The notes under the pieces: generated by a model
The model's input: only the letters and a program-made list of their open reading frames with translations
Told to the model about the DNA's origin: nothing
Databases searched by the model: none
Position numbers and translations under genes: made by a program
Assembly (NCBI RefSeq): GCF_000429125.1
Contig: NZ_AUBG01000017.1
Coordinates: forward strand, 1 to 64,000
Length of the DNA: 64,000 bases
Direction of reading: 5' to 3'
From: Aequorivita capsosiphonis DSM 23843
Lineage (GTDB): Bacteria; Bacteroidota; Bacteroidia; Flavobacteriales; Flavobacteriaceae
Shown here: in pieces, positions 1 to 9,026 of the stretch
Layout: every line of letters starts with the position of its first letter
How positions within the stretch are numbered: the first letter of the stretch is position 1

Positions 1-36
1 TATACTGCCGCTGCAACCTGCTTACATTCTATCAAT

Positions 37-68
37 CCCTCATGATATTTAATGAAGGGTCTTTTTTT
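37..68 (+). terminator. Rho-independent terminator of an upstream gene outside the window
   Basis: CCCTCAT and ATGAAGGG form an imperfect stem around an AT-rich loop and are followed by a run of seven T. No gene precedes it inside the window, so it probably ends transcription of a plus-strand gene that lies off the left edge. Confidence 0.5.
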
Positions 69-327
69 ATGGAACAAACTCAAAAAATGTCCTGCGCTCC
101 CACATCGTGGTGGTAGGGGCGGTGCAAAGAAATAGTTATTGTTCAATAAAACATGATACCGCCCCATCCGTTTTAAATTATACAGCCGCCTTCTTTTAAA
201 ATATTCCCTAAAAACGATATACTGCCACTGCAAACTGCCACTGTAAAGTGTTTACCGCTACTGCCTACTAGATACTTTTTTTGATGTATATTCACATATT
301 CAGCAATATTGAAATAAATATATAACT
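69..327. other. Non-coding gap with ACTGC-rich short repeats
   Basis: No credible gene is seen. Positions 220-269 carry irregular repeats of ACTGCC/ACTGCA, similar to bases 3-24 and to the CAGT/TGCAGT repeats near 14.65-15.06 kb and the GCCTACT heptamers near 34.5 kb. This looks like the same class of intergenic repeat found elsewhere in the window. Confidence 0.5.
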
Positions 328-1422
328 ATCAAATCAACAATCTATCTAACTGCCATTACGCTATTTTTCGGGCTTTTAGCTTTAGGCCAATCGCACAACG
401 ACAAAAACGCTGAAATTACTTCCTACCTGGACAATTTAGATTCAAATGTTTTCTCGGGAACCATTTTGGTTGCGCAAAACGACAAAATAATTGAAGAGAG
501 AGCCTATGGACTGGCAAGTGTTGAGTTCAATGTAAAGAACAAGATAGATACCAAATTCAACATTGCTTCCATTACCAAAATGTTTACGGCTGTGGCTACG
601 CTGCAGCTATATGAGCAAGGAAAGCTAAAATTGAACACTCCTATTGGCGAATATTTACCGGATTACCCTAATCAATTGGTAAGAGACTCTGTAACCATTC
701 ATCAATTACTGACGCATACTTCCGGACTAAATAATTTTTATGTTTCTGATCTGGATAGTATTAATCCTTCAAATTATGAAAAAGTGACCGATTTTGTTCC
801 GCTTTTTGTGAACGATACGCTTTTGTCAAAACCAGGAACAAAATACGATTATAGTGCATCTGGATTTGTAGTTCTCGGTCTGATCATAGAAAAAATATCG
901 GGTGAAAACTATTATGATTATTTAAAAGATTACATTTTTAAACCTGCCGGAATGGCTCACACGAAAGCGCTGAAAGTTGATTCTATTGTAAAAAACAAGG
1001 CGAGCGGGTACACCTCGATGTTCGGAGAAAGCAAGGTCCTAAAAAAGAACGACTACTACTTAACAAAAGCATCGCCAGCGGGATTTCATTATTCAACTTT
1101 AAACGATTTGTTTAATTTTTCAAAAGCTTTGAGACACTATAAACTTTTAAGGAAAGAAACCACTGAATTAATGTTTGCCCCAAAAGTGAAAGGATACAAC
1201 ACCCATTTGGGTTATGGAATTGATGTCGATCAACGCTATAACCAGACAATTCTTGGACATAGTGGAGGCTGGTATGGAATTCATACCGAGTTAATGGATT
1301 TTATGGACGATCATTATTCCGTTGTGATTTTATCAAATATCGATGAAGGCGGGCAAACAGGTGCAACGAAAGTAGCCGATTTCTTTAAGGAATTGATAGC
1401 CGATAAGAAATCTGAGAAGTAA
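328..1422 (+). CDS. Serine hydrolase, beta-lactamase/penicillin-binding-protein fold (start codon lost or non-canonical)
   Basis: Predicted secreted serine hydrolase of the class C beta-lactamase / D-alanyl-D-alanine carboxypeptidase superfamily; the substrate is unknown. The active-site SxxK is seen as SITK (about residue 81), followed by the family HTSG segment, a Tyr motif as YSA, and a C-terminal HSGG in place of the KTG box. The reading frame stays open upstream to 313 and encodes a signal-peptide-like stretch (KSTIYLTAITLFFGLLALGQ) that begins directly after ATC at 328. No ATG or GTG lies in front of it. The first usable bacterial start is TTG at 466, which would delete the signal peptide and start inside the mature protein. 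I therefore place the start at the ATC (perhaps a mutated ATG) and treat its expression as uncertain. A related, frameshifted gene follows directly. Confidence 0.65.
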   Translation: MKSTIYLTAITLFFGLLALGQSHNDKNAEITSYLDNLDSNVFSGTILVAQNDKIIEERAYGLASVEFNVKNKIDTKFNIASITKMFTAVATLQLYEQGKLKLNTPIGEYLPDYPNQLVRDSVTIHQLLTHTSGLNNFYVSDLDSINPSNYEKVTDFVPLFVNDTLLSKPGTKYDYSASGFVVLGLIIEKISGENYYDYLKDYIFKPAGMAHTKALKVDSIVKNKASGYTSMFGESKVLKKNDYYLTKASPAGFHYSTLNDLFNFSKALRHYKLLRKETTELMFAPKVKGYNTHLGYGIDVDQRYNQTILGHSGGWYGIHTELMDFMDDHYSVVILSNIDEGGQTGATKVADFFKELIADKKSEK

Positions 1423-1469
1423 TTTGACGATAGAAGCAGCTACGTTATGTAACATTTAGAACGAGACTT

Positions 1470-2629
1470 ATGAGCTTAAAGAAATACTTGTACTTGCTAG
1501 TTTTACTTTTAATTTTCGGAGGCTGTGCTACCAGAAAAACTGAGAGTTCACGAAATAACAAGTATGTCCAATATCAAACCATAATTGATTCTATTTACCT
1601 CTCGAACCCTAAATCCATTGGAATTATGGTGCATATAGAATCTCCTAAAAAAGGAATATCTTGGAGTGGAAGTGAAGGATATTCAGACTTTAATCTTAAA
1701 ATAAAATAACACCTGATCAACCCGCTTTAATTGTGAGCAGTAAAAAAACATATATTTCTGCAACAATCTTGAGACTTCAGGAACAAAACAAACTTTCGAT
1801 AGAAGAGGCTATCAAAAATCATCTAACCGATAGAACAATCCAATTATTTGAATCTGATGGTTATGATTTAGACCTTATAAAAATTAAGCATTTATTATCA
1901 CATACAAGTGGGATTGAAGGTTATGCCGACGATGTCTATTTAAATTGGGTCGATAAGAATCAAAAACATAGATGGACAAGAGATGAACAGCTAGAACTTA
2001 CCATTAAAGATGGCAATCCATTGGGTAAACCAGATGATACTTTTAATTATACCGATGCCAATTATTTGTTATGTACAGAAATTATTGAAAACGTAACAAA
2101 AAAACCATTCTATGAATCAATGAAAGCCTTGCTTAAATATGACCAATTCCATTTTTCAAACACTTGGTTTCCAACTTTAGAGCCAAAAAACAAGGAAACA
2201 AAATCATTAGTTCACCAATACTGGGGAGAAAAAAATTGGGATTCTTATAATCACGATATTTCTTGGGATTTATATGGAGGTGGTGGAATTGCAACGACTA
2301 CAAAGGAATTGGCTCAATTTTCTTACAACTTGTTTAATGATAATATCATAAAAGACAAAAACACGCTGAATCAAATTTTCAAGACAATCGAGACCAAAGA
2401 TGGAAAGGATAACAAATACGGTTTAGGTTTGTCGATAGGAAATGTAGAGGGTTATAAGAGTTATGGGCACGGTGGGTTTTGGGGAACCGTGGTTTTATAT
2501 TTTCCAGAAATGGACACTTCAATAGCCGTTTTTATTTTGGAGCGGGATGAAAGAATATTAAGAAAAAATGTTTTAGAAGCATTGGTACTTGAACTTACAC
2601 TGATAAAAAACAAAGATGTTGCAAATTGA
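1470..2629 (+). pseudogene. Frameshifted serine hydrolase (beta-lactamase family lipoprotein)
   Basis: Two reading frames together make one class C beta-lactamase-like protein. The first (1470-1709) encodes a lipoprotein signal with lipobox GGC and the conserved N-terminal part ending GYSDFNLKIK. The second resumes as ITPDQPALIVSSKKTY, which includes the SxxK active site (SSKK). It continues with HTSG, a YTD motif and GHGGFWG, and ends at 2629. The frames would join if one A were added to the A run at 1703-1706. The span is 1160 nt, so one extra base gives 387 whole codons. GTG at 1733 could initiate the second part, but that would cut just before the catalytic serine and lose the signal peptide. 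It is either a recent pseudogene or a homopolymer error in the assembly. It is probably a paralogue of the preceding hydrolase. Confidence 0.8.
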
Positions 2630-2734
2630 ATTTGTAACTTGTTTCGATAAAACACAAATGCGACCAAGCATATTATTTTAAATTCACCCATTTTGAGCTG
2701 TTTTGCAATTCATCTTAAAGAAATTATTCAAGCC

Positions 2735-4747
2735 ATGAAAAACTCAGTAATCCTTCTCATTACGATCTTCGCCATAACTGCGTGCTCTAATCCTCCCAAA
2801 AAAGAAATTGTTCCTATAACAGGAATCGATTCAACATTGCGACCCGGTGACAATTTTTTTAGATATGTAAATCACAAGTGGTACGATTCTGTACAAATAC
2901 CCTCAAGTCAAGCTGGAGTTGGTGCGTATATGTTTATGAACTATCCACAACGATTACGTCTACAAGGTATATTGGATAGTGTTTCGCAAAGCGATAATTC
3001 TGATGGAAGTGTTGGGCAAAAAGTAGGCGATTTTTACGCCTCTGGAATGGATACGGTAACCATAAACAAGCGCGGTTATAATCCAATTAAACCAATACTT
3101 GCAAAAATTGAAGGTATTAGCGATATATCTTCCCTTATGAATTTTGTCGCTGCTGAAACAAAAATGAACAATTCTTCTATTATTGCTTTTGGCGTGTCAC
3201 CAGATGATAAAAATAGCAGTATCAATATTGCTCACGTATATCAAACGGGTCTTGGTTTACCAGATAGAGATTACTATTTTAACAAGGATGCATCAACTCT
3301 TGCAATACAACAAGCATATAAAAAATATCTTGCCACATTATTTCAACTTACGGGTAGCACTGCCGAAGCAGCCAAAAAGGATGCTAACCTGGTTTATGAC
3401 CTTGACAAACAGCTCGCCGTTTCGCATAAAACAAGAGTTGAACTTAGAGATATAAAAGCGAACTACAATAAAATAGCTGTGACAGCTCTTGCGAACAGCC
3501 ATAAAAATATAGGTTGGATCGATTTGCTGAATAATTTGGGTGCCAAAACTGATTCTATTGATGTGGGTCAACCTGCATATTATGACACACTCAACAAACT
3601 ATTAAAGACGGTTCCTATTGATAGCTGGAAATTATACCAAAAAGCAAATACCATAAATAGATATGCTAATGCGCTAAGCAAAGATTTTGTAGATGCCTCA
3701 TTTGAATATGCTAAAGTACTTTCTGGTCAGGCTGTTCAAAAAACACGTGGCGAAAAAATGGCCAGTTCGGTTGACAACTATCTAGGCGAAGCATTGGGAC
3801 AATTATATGTAAAAAAGTACTTTCCGGAAGAAGCTAAGGAACGTGTGTTAGACTTGGTGAATAATCTGCAAAAGGCGTACGCGGTAAGAATAGATAATTT
3901 AGCGTGGATGAGCGATAGTACAAAGATAAAGTCTAAAGAAAAATTGGCTGCGATCACTAAAAAAATAGGATACCCAGATAAGTGGAAGAATTACAATCAC
4001 GTAAATATCGCGAGAGACACTTACTTTGAGAATGTTGTATCCGCCGCAACAGCAGCATATGAACTAAAATTGGCAAAATTGGATCAACCGGTTGATAAGT
4101 CGGAGTGGTATACTACACCTTCAACGGTTACAGCCTATAATAATCCCTCAGCGAATGAAATTGTTTTTCCGGCAGGAATTTTACAACCTCCTTATTTTGA
4201 TAACAATGCAGATGATGCCCTTAACTATGGAGGTATAGGTATGGTTATCGGGCATGAGTTAACACATACTTTTGACGATCAAGGCGCACAATTTGACAAG
4301 GATGGAAACGTAAAAAATTGGTGGACAAAAGATGATTATGAAAATTTCAAATCAAGAATACAAAAAGTCATCGATATGTACAGTACGTTTACGGTTTTAG
4401 ACAGCATACATATTAAAGGTGCCATGACCGTGGGTGAAAATACGGCAGACATTGCAGGAATAGCTGTTGCATACGATGCTTTTAAAATGACCAAAGAAGG
4501 CCAAGATTCTACGAAAATTGGTGGTTTCACTCCAGATCAGCGTTTCTTTATTTCTGTTGCCAAAATATGGAGAGTAAAAATGAAAGACGAGTTTTTACGT
4601 TTGTGGATCAACAACAATCCACATTCTCCACCGGTTTGGCGCGTGAACGGACCATTAATGAACACGACCCCTTTTTACAAAGCATTTGATGTAAAACCTC
4701 AAGATTCCATGTTTTTACCGAAGAAAGATAGAATAACGATTTGGTAA
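2735..4747 (+). CDS. M13 family metallopeptidase (neprilysin/PepO-like), lipoprotein
   Basis: Zinc endopeptidase of family M13, about 670 residues, the usual size for the family. The start is taken at the ATG at 2735, because it gives a lipoprotein signal (ILLITIFAITAC, Cys as lipidation site). An upstream TTG at 2693 would only add a non-signal extension. The N-terminal M13 domain is followed by the catalytic domain, with GHELTHTFDD (zinc ligands H507 and H511, catalytic Glu between them) and GENTADIAG, whose E568 is the third ligand. VNGPLMN near the C terminus is the conserved substrate-contact segment. It likely degrades short peptides at the cell envelope and pairs by context with the S9 peptidase that follows. 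No frame damage is seen. Confidence 0.93.
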   Translation: MKNSVILLITIFAITACSNPPKKEIVPITGIDSTLRPGDNFFRYVNHKWYDSVQIPSSQAGVGAYMFMNYPQRLRLQGILDSVSQSDNSDGSVGQKVGDFYASGMDTVTINKRGYNPIKPILAKIEGISDISSLMNFVAAETKMNNSSIIAFGVSPDDKNSSINIAHVYQTGLGLPDRDYYFNKDASTLAIQQAYKKYLATLFQLTGSTAEAAKKDANLVYDLDKQLAVSHKTRVELRDIKANYNKIAVTALANSHKNIGWIDLLNNLGAKTDSIDVGQPAYYDTLNKLLKTVPIDSWKLYQKANTINRYANALSKDFVDASFEYAKVLSGQAVQKTRGEKMASSVDNYLGEALGQLYVKKYFPEEAKERVLDLVNNLQKAYAVRIDNLAWMSDSTKIKSKEKLAAITKKIGYPDKWKNYNHVNIARDTYFENVVSAATAAYELKLAKLDQPVDKSEWYTTPSTVTAYNNPSANEIVFPAGILQPPYFDNNADDALNYGGIGMVIGHELTHTFDDQGAQFDKDGNVKNWWTKDDYENFKSRIQKVIDMYSTFTVLDSIHIKGAMTVGENTADIAGIAVAYDAFKMTKEGQDSTKIGGFTPDQRFFISVAKIWRVKMKDEFLRLWINNNPHSPPVWRVNGPLMNTTPFYKAFDVKPQDSMFLPKKDRITIW

Positions 4748-5036
4748 AACATACTTGAATAGTAAGTAAAACAAAAACGAAATAAGTATAATAACAGTTC
4801 CTTTTACGACTTCGCTCAAGACTTTTAGTACGATTTATTTCTATTCATTTAATCTTCAAACCTGAAAGTGCTTTATTGCTGTATTTAAGGATTATATGTC
4901 ATCTAATATGAATCCATATCTAAGGTAAAGGCCAATTCCAATACTATATTAAACCATAAGAGCCAGTATTTCGCTACTTTTGAACTGATATTGACTTCTT
5001 CAGAAACTGAAACATTATAAACTTAACAGACAAAAC

Positions 5037-7418
5037 ATGAAAAAAATCCTCGTATTAACCATTACTCTTTTGTTTTGTTCGATGCCTTTGCTTGCCCAAA
5101 AATTCAATAAATCTCCTTTAACTATCAAAGAGATTATGCAAGGTGATCACTTTGTAGGTAACCTTCCTTCGAACGTTCAATGGGCAACAGACGGGCAGAC
5201 CATCTATTTTGACTGGAATCCTGATGATGTTTACAGCGACTCATTGTACGGCTATTGTCTTAAGAATGATGCAATAAGCAAAGTAGATTATGATACCGAA
5301 TATAACTTGCCATCGCCGTATGGCAAATTTAATTCAAACAAGACCAAGAAAGTCTACGAGAAAAACGGAGATATTTTTCTTGTCGATCTCTCCTCGAATG
5401 AAAAAACCCGTATTACCCATACCAACGCGGATGAAGAGAATCCGCATTTTACAGATAATCAAACCAAGATTGCTTTTAAAAGAAACAAGGATATCTTCAC
5501 CTGGGACATCGCTTCAGGTACTATTTCTCAAATCACAAACTTTACAGATAAAGAGGAAAAGACCGAAGAGGAAAACACCAAAGATTCATGGCTCCAAAAA
5601 GACCAACTGGCGCTTTTTGACGTGTTGCGAGAGCGCAAACAGAAAAAAGATAAACATGATAGCCTCGCAAAAAGAGATGATTTAAAACGTCCTTTTCCTA
5701 TATATATAGACGATAAAACGGTCAGCAACATGCAAATGAGTCCCGACGGAAAGTATGTAACCTACCTTACTGTGAAAAAGGAGAAGAAAGAACGTGCGAT
5801 TGTGCCGCATTACGTCACTGAATCAGGCTATACTGAAGATCAGAAAACTCGCAGTAAGGTAGGCGATGCACCGGCCGAATACAAAATGTTTATCTACGAT
5901 ATTGTAAACAGAAAAGTAGATACCGTATCATTGAAGAACCTTGAGGGCCTTGATTATGTGCCGGAGTACACTAAAGATTATCCTAATAAAACTTACAAGA
6001 ACCCTGACCGTATAGGCTACATTTCGGCCCCGGTATGGAGTGGAGATGGGAAGAGCGCAATTATAGATATTTCTTCTAACGATTACAAAGATCGATGGCT
6101 TGTATTGCTGAACATCAAGAACGGTACCGTGACGAACATCGACCACCAACACGATAAGGCGTGGATAGCTGGGCCGGGAATAAACAGTAGAGGTGGTTCG
6201 TTAGGGTGGATGCCGGACAACAAACGTATTTGGTTTCAATCTGAAAAATCAGGATATTCTCACCTTTATGCCACGAATGTCAAAACAAAAAAAACGGAGG
6301 CCTTAACATCTGGAGGTTTTGAAATATATAACCCATATATTTCCAACGATAAAAAGCACTGGTATTTTACGGCAAACAAGATACATCCGGGGGATCGTCA
6401 GTTTTACAGCATGCCTATCAATGGTGGAAACTTCGTCCAATTAACCAATAGAACAGGAAACAACAATGTTACTCTTAGCCCAGACGAAAAAAAGATGGCT
6501 ATATTGTTTTCCTACTCCAACAAGCCTACCGAGTTATATCTTAAGGACAATCCGATGTTTTCAAAAAAGGTCGAGCCTGCAAAACAGTTAACACGATCAA
6601 CGACCGAAGCCTTTAAAAAATACAATTGGAAAGATCCAGAAATCGTCACCTTCGAAGCTCGAGACGGAGCGAAGGTTTATGCGCGCCTTTACCAGCCACA
6701 ATCTGAAGTCAAGAATAAAGCCGCCGTTATATTTGTGCACGGCGCTGGTTATTTACAAAACGCACACCAATGGTGGAGCACCTATTTTAGAGAATACATG
6801 TTTCACAATCTCTTGGTGGATAACGGCTATACGGTAATCGATATCGATTATCGTGGCAGCTCAGGTTATGGCCGCGATTGGCGTACCGGTATTTATCGCC
6901 ATATGGGTGGCAAAGACTTGACAGACCAGGTAGACGGTGCAAGATATCTAATAGACGAATACGGTATTGACAAGGATAAGGTTGGCATCTACGGTGGTTC
7001 CTATGGCGGGTTTATTACCTTAATGGGCATGTTTAAAAAACCAGAGACCTTCCACGCCGGTGCTGCCATCCGTTCGGTTGGCGATTGGGCAGCTTATAAC
7101 CACGGCTATACGGCACGCATCTTAAATACTCCAGTTACCGATAGTTTAGCATATCGCCGAAGTTCACCCATCTACTTTGCTGAAGGACTTAAAGGAGACC
7201 TTTTGATCCTGCACGGTATGGTAGATGACAATGTCCACTTTCAGGATATGGTGCGCCTGTCGCAACGTTTAATTGAACTGGGAAAACACAATTGGGAAAT
7301 GGCCGTCTATCCCGTGGAACGACACGGTTTTGTTGAGCCCAGCAGTTGGACAGATGAATATACACGTATTTTTAAATTGTTTCAGGAAAGTTTGTTGCAA
7401 AAACACGCTGAGGAATAA
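5037..7418 (+). CDS. S9 family peptidase (dipeptidyl peptidase IV / prolyl oligopeptidase type), secreted
   Basis: Serine peptidase with an N-terminal signal peptide ending ...PLLAQ, a beta-propeller region of WD40/DPP4 type through about residue 500, and a C-terminal alpha/beta-hydrolase domain. The catalytic triad is visible: S655 in GGSYGG, D730 in MVDDNVHFQ, and H763 in ERHGF. The length (793 aa) is normal for the secreted S9 peptidases of Bacteroidota. It probably releases di- or oligopeptides in the periplasm or at the cell surface for uptake. It lies 289 bp after the M13 peptidase on the same strand, so the two may be separately transcribed parts of a peptide-scavenging set. The intervening gap shows no further gene. 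Confidence 0.93.
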   Translation: MKKILVLTITLLFCSMPLLAQKFNKSPLTIKEIMQGDHFVGNLPSNVQWATDGQTIYFDWNPDDVYSDSLYGYCLKNDAISKVDYDTEYNLPSPYGKFNSNKTKKVYEKNGDIFLVDLSSNEKTRITHTNADEENPHFTDNQTKIAFKRNKDIFTWDIASGTISQITNFTDKEEKTEEENTKDSWLQKDQLALFDVLRERKQKKDKHDSLAKRDDLKRPFPIYIDDKTVSNMQMSPDGKYVTYLTVKKEKKERAIVPHYVTESGYTEDQKTRSKVGDAPAEYKMFIYDIVNRKVDTVSLKNLEGLDYVPEYTKDYPNKTYKNPDRIGYISAPVWSGDGKSAIIDISSNDYKDRWLVLLNIKNGTVTNIDHQHDKAWIAGPGINSRGGSLGWMPDNKRIWFQSEKSGYSHLYATNVKTKKTEALTSGGFEIYNPYISNDKKHWYFTANKIHPGDRQFYSMPINGGNFVQLTNRTGNNNVTLSPDEKKMAILFSYSNKPTELYLKDNPMFSKKVEPAKQLTRSTTEAFKKYNWKDPEIVTFEARDGAKVYARLYQPQSEVKNKAAVIFVHGAGYLQNAHQWWSTYFREYMFHNLLVDNGYTVIDIDYRGSSGYGRDWRTGIYRHMGGKDLTDQVDGARYLIDEYGIDKDKVGIYGGSYGGFITLMGMFKKPETFHAGAAIRSVGDWAAYNHGYTARILNTPVTDSLAYRRSSPIYFAEGLKGDLLILHGMVDDNVHFQDMVRLSQRLIELGKHNWEMAVYPVERHGFVEPSSWTDEYTRIFKLFQESLLQKHAEE

Positions 7419-7647
7419 AATGATGATAGTTGCTTAAATGCTAAGACCTTAGTAAAATATCCCCAAAGTATTTTGGTAACCCAGGTTTAAGTACAGCAAT
7501 TAACCAAATGATACAACTATCGCTATAATGATAGTTTGTCGGTTAATTCCTTTGATTATTTTTCTTCTCTATTTTTGGAAAATATATTTGACGGCAACTT
7601 ATTAAAAACTAAGGTCATTAAATATAAAAGGCAATAAAACATACAAA

Positions 7648-8700
7648 ATGATTAAGAAAATCTTAACCCTAATTCTCTCAATCGCTTCACTTTTAACTGT
7701 CTTTGGCCAAGAAGTGAAAAGTGAGCAAGTGATTAATGACAGCATAATTACCAAGCTGAATGATGGTCCATATATTTTTATAAAGGATAATCAACTTATA
7801 GAAAAAAATATAATCGACGGGAAAGTTGTTTCCAAAAAACTACAGAACAACGCTTATGACACCATTTATAAACCAGAAAAATCAGTTTTCAACAATGTAA
7901 TGAAAGTGGCTGCCCTAAGTGATATTCACGGACAATACGATTTGGCTGTTGAAATTTTAAAAAACAATAAAATAATCGATAAAGATTTAAACTGGAATTT
8001 CGGCAAAGGACATTTGGTAATCGTTGGCGATATTTTTGATCGCGGCCCCAAAGTGAATCAAATGCTTTGGCTCACCTATAAATTGGAACACCAAGCAAAA
8101 GCAAAAGGAGGCGATGTGCATTTCATCTTTGGAAATCATGAATATATGATATTTCTAAAGGATTTTAGATATGTAAACGAAAAATACCTGGCCGTTTCCA
8201 AATTGCTGAACCGCGATTATAATGAATTGTATGGCGAAGACACCGTGCTGGGCAGATGGCTCCGCTCCAAACCAACGATTTTGAAAATAAACGACAACAT
8301 TTATCTTCATGGAGGAATCTCGGAAGAATTTTTAGCTCAGGTCGATTTTGATATTGAAGCCATAAACAATACCATGCGGCAGTCCAATGGCAGAAGTAAA
8401 GAGGATATGAAAACCACTGATTTCTATAAAACTTATTACGGAAGTACCGGTCCTATCTGGTATCGAGGCTATTTTAAAAACGATCTGGACGACGAGCAAA
8501 TTTCGAATATTCTAAAACAAACTAATGCAATGCACATTATAGTGGGGCACACAACGCATGACAGTATAGTCAGTTTATACGACAATAGAATATTTGGGGT
8601 GGATTCGAGAATTAAAAAGGGGGAGAACGGCGAGATATTATTTATAATAAATAATAATTTTTCTAGAGGAACCAAGGAAGGAAGTCGCATAAAATTTTAG
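7648..8700 (+). CDS. Secreted metallophosphoesterase (calcineurin-like / Shewanella-like phosphatase group)
   Basis: Binuclear metal phosphoesterase with a signal peptide (ending LLTVFGQ). The calcineurin-like signature motifs appear in order: DIH (D92, H94), GDIFDRG (D128), GNHE (N163, H164), an HGGIS segment, and GHTTHD (H301). The GDxxDRG and GNHE spacing is that of PPP-type protein phosphatases, and the secreted, roughly 350-residue form resembles Shewanella-like phosphatases. The natural substrate cannot be told from sequence. It stands alone, with 229 bp upstream containing a small hairpin (7513-7539). Confidence 0.88.
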   Translation: MIKKILTLILSIASLLTVFGQEVKSEQVINDSIITKLNDGPYIFIKDNQLIEKNIIDGKVVSKKLQNNAYDTIYKPEKSVFNNVMKVAALSDIHGQYDLAVEILKNNKIIDKDLNWNFGKGHLVIVGDIFDRGPKVNQMLWLTYKLEHQAKAKGGDVHFIFGNHEYMIFLKDFRYVNEKYLAVSKLLNRDYNELYGEDTVLGRWLRSKPTILKINDNIYLHGGISEEFLAQVDFDIEAINNTMRQSNGRSKEDMKTTDFYKTYYGSTGPIWYRGYFKNDLDDEQISNILKQTNAMHIIVGHTTHDSIVSLYDNRIFGVDSRIKKGENGEILFIINNNFSRGTKEGSRIKF

Positions 8701-9026
8701 GAATAGCTTATTTGATCTCCTATCTGTGGAAATCGCAGAATAACTTTGGTAAAATTCCAATTGCTGTTTTTAGTCAGAAAGATAATTCTTTTGCGAAAGC
8801 GATTGCAGCGGTATCCTTTTTGGCTTTTTAAAAAAAAAAACAAAAAGACCTTCCTACGGCAGGTAAATATAGTGGAAAGCGCGGTGCTCACTGCCCCAAA
8901 TAGGGCAGGGGGCATTTGCCCTAATTATTCCGAATGTCCTTAAATATTTATTTCCTATTTCGATTTCAAAACATTTTCAATATATTTAAACAACAGACTG
9001 TATCAATCTAAAAATTTGTGGTAGTT
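8701..9026. other. Non-coding gap with small hairpins
   Basis: No credible gene is seen. CTGCCC (8891-8896) pairs with GGGCAG (8903-8908), and a second small stem, GGGCA-ttt-GCCC, follows immediately. A CCTACGGCAGG motif near 8850 recurs as CCTACGGCGGG or its complement near 14.77, 16.82 and 25.99 kb, so this gap contains a fragment of a dispersed repeat. Confidence 0.45.

Noticed and set aside
2461-2691. Minus-strand reading frame opposite the frameshifted hydrolase
   Set aside because: It is a shadow of the conserved beta-lactamase-like coding sequence, without a signal, motif or plausible start context.
5290-5685. 131-residue frame inside the S9 peptidase gene
   Set aside because: It is Lys/Arg-rich, lies entirely within a clearly conserved gene in another frame, and has no recognisable domain.
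8746-8943. 65-residue frame in the gap before the helicase
   Set aside because: The sequence is low in complexity, with no start context and no similarity to anything recognisable.
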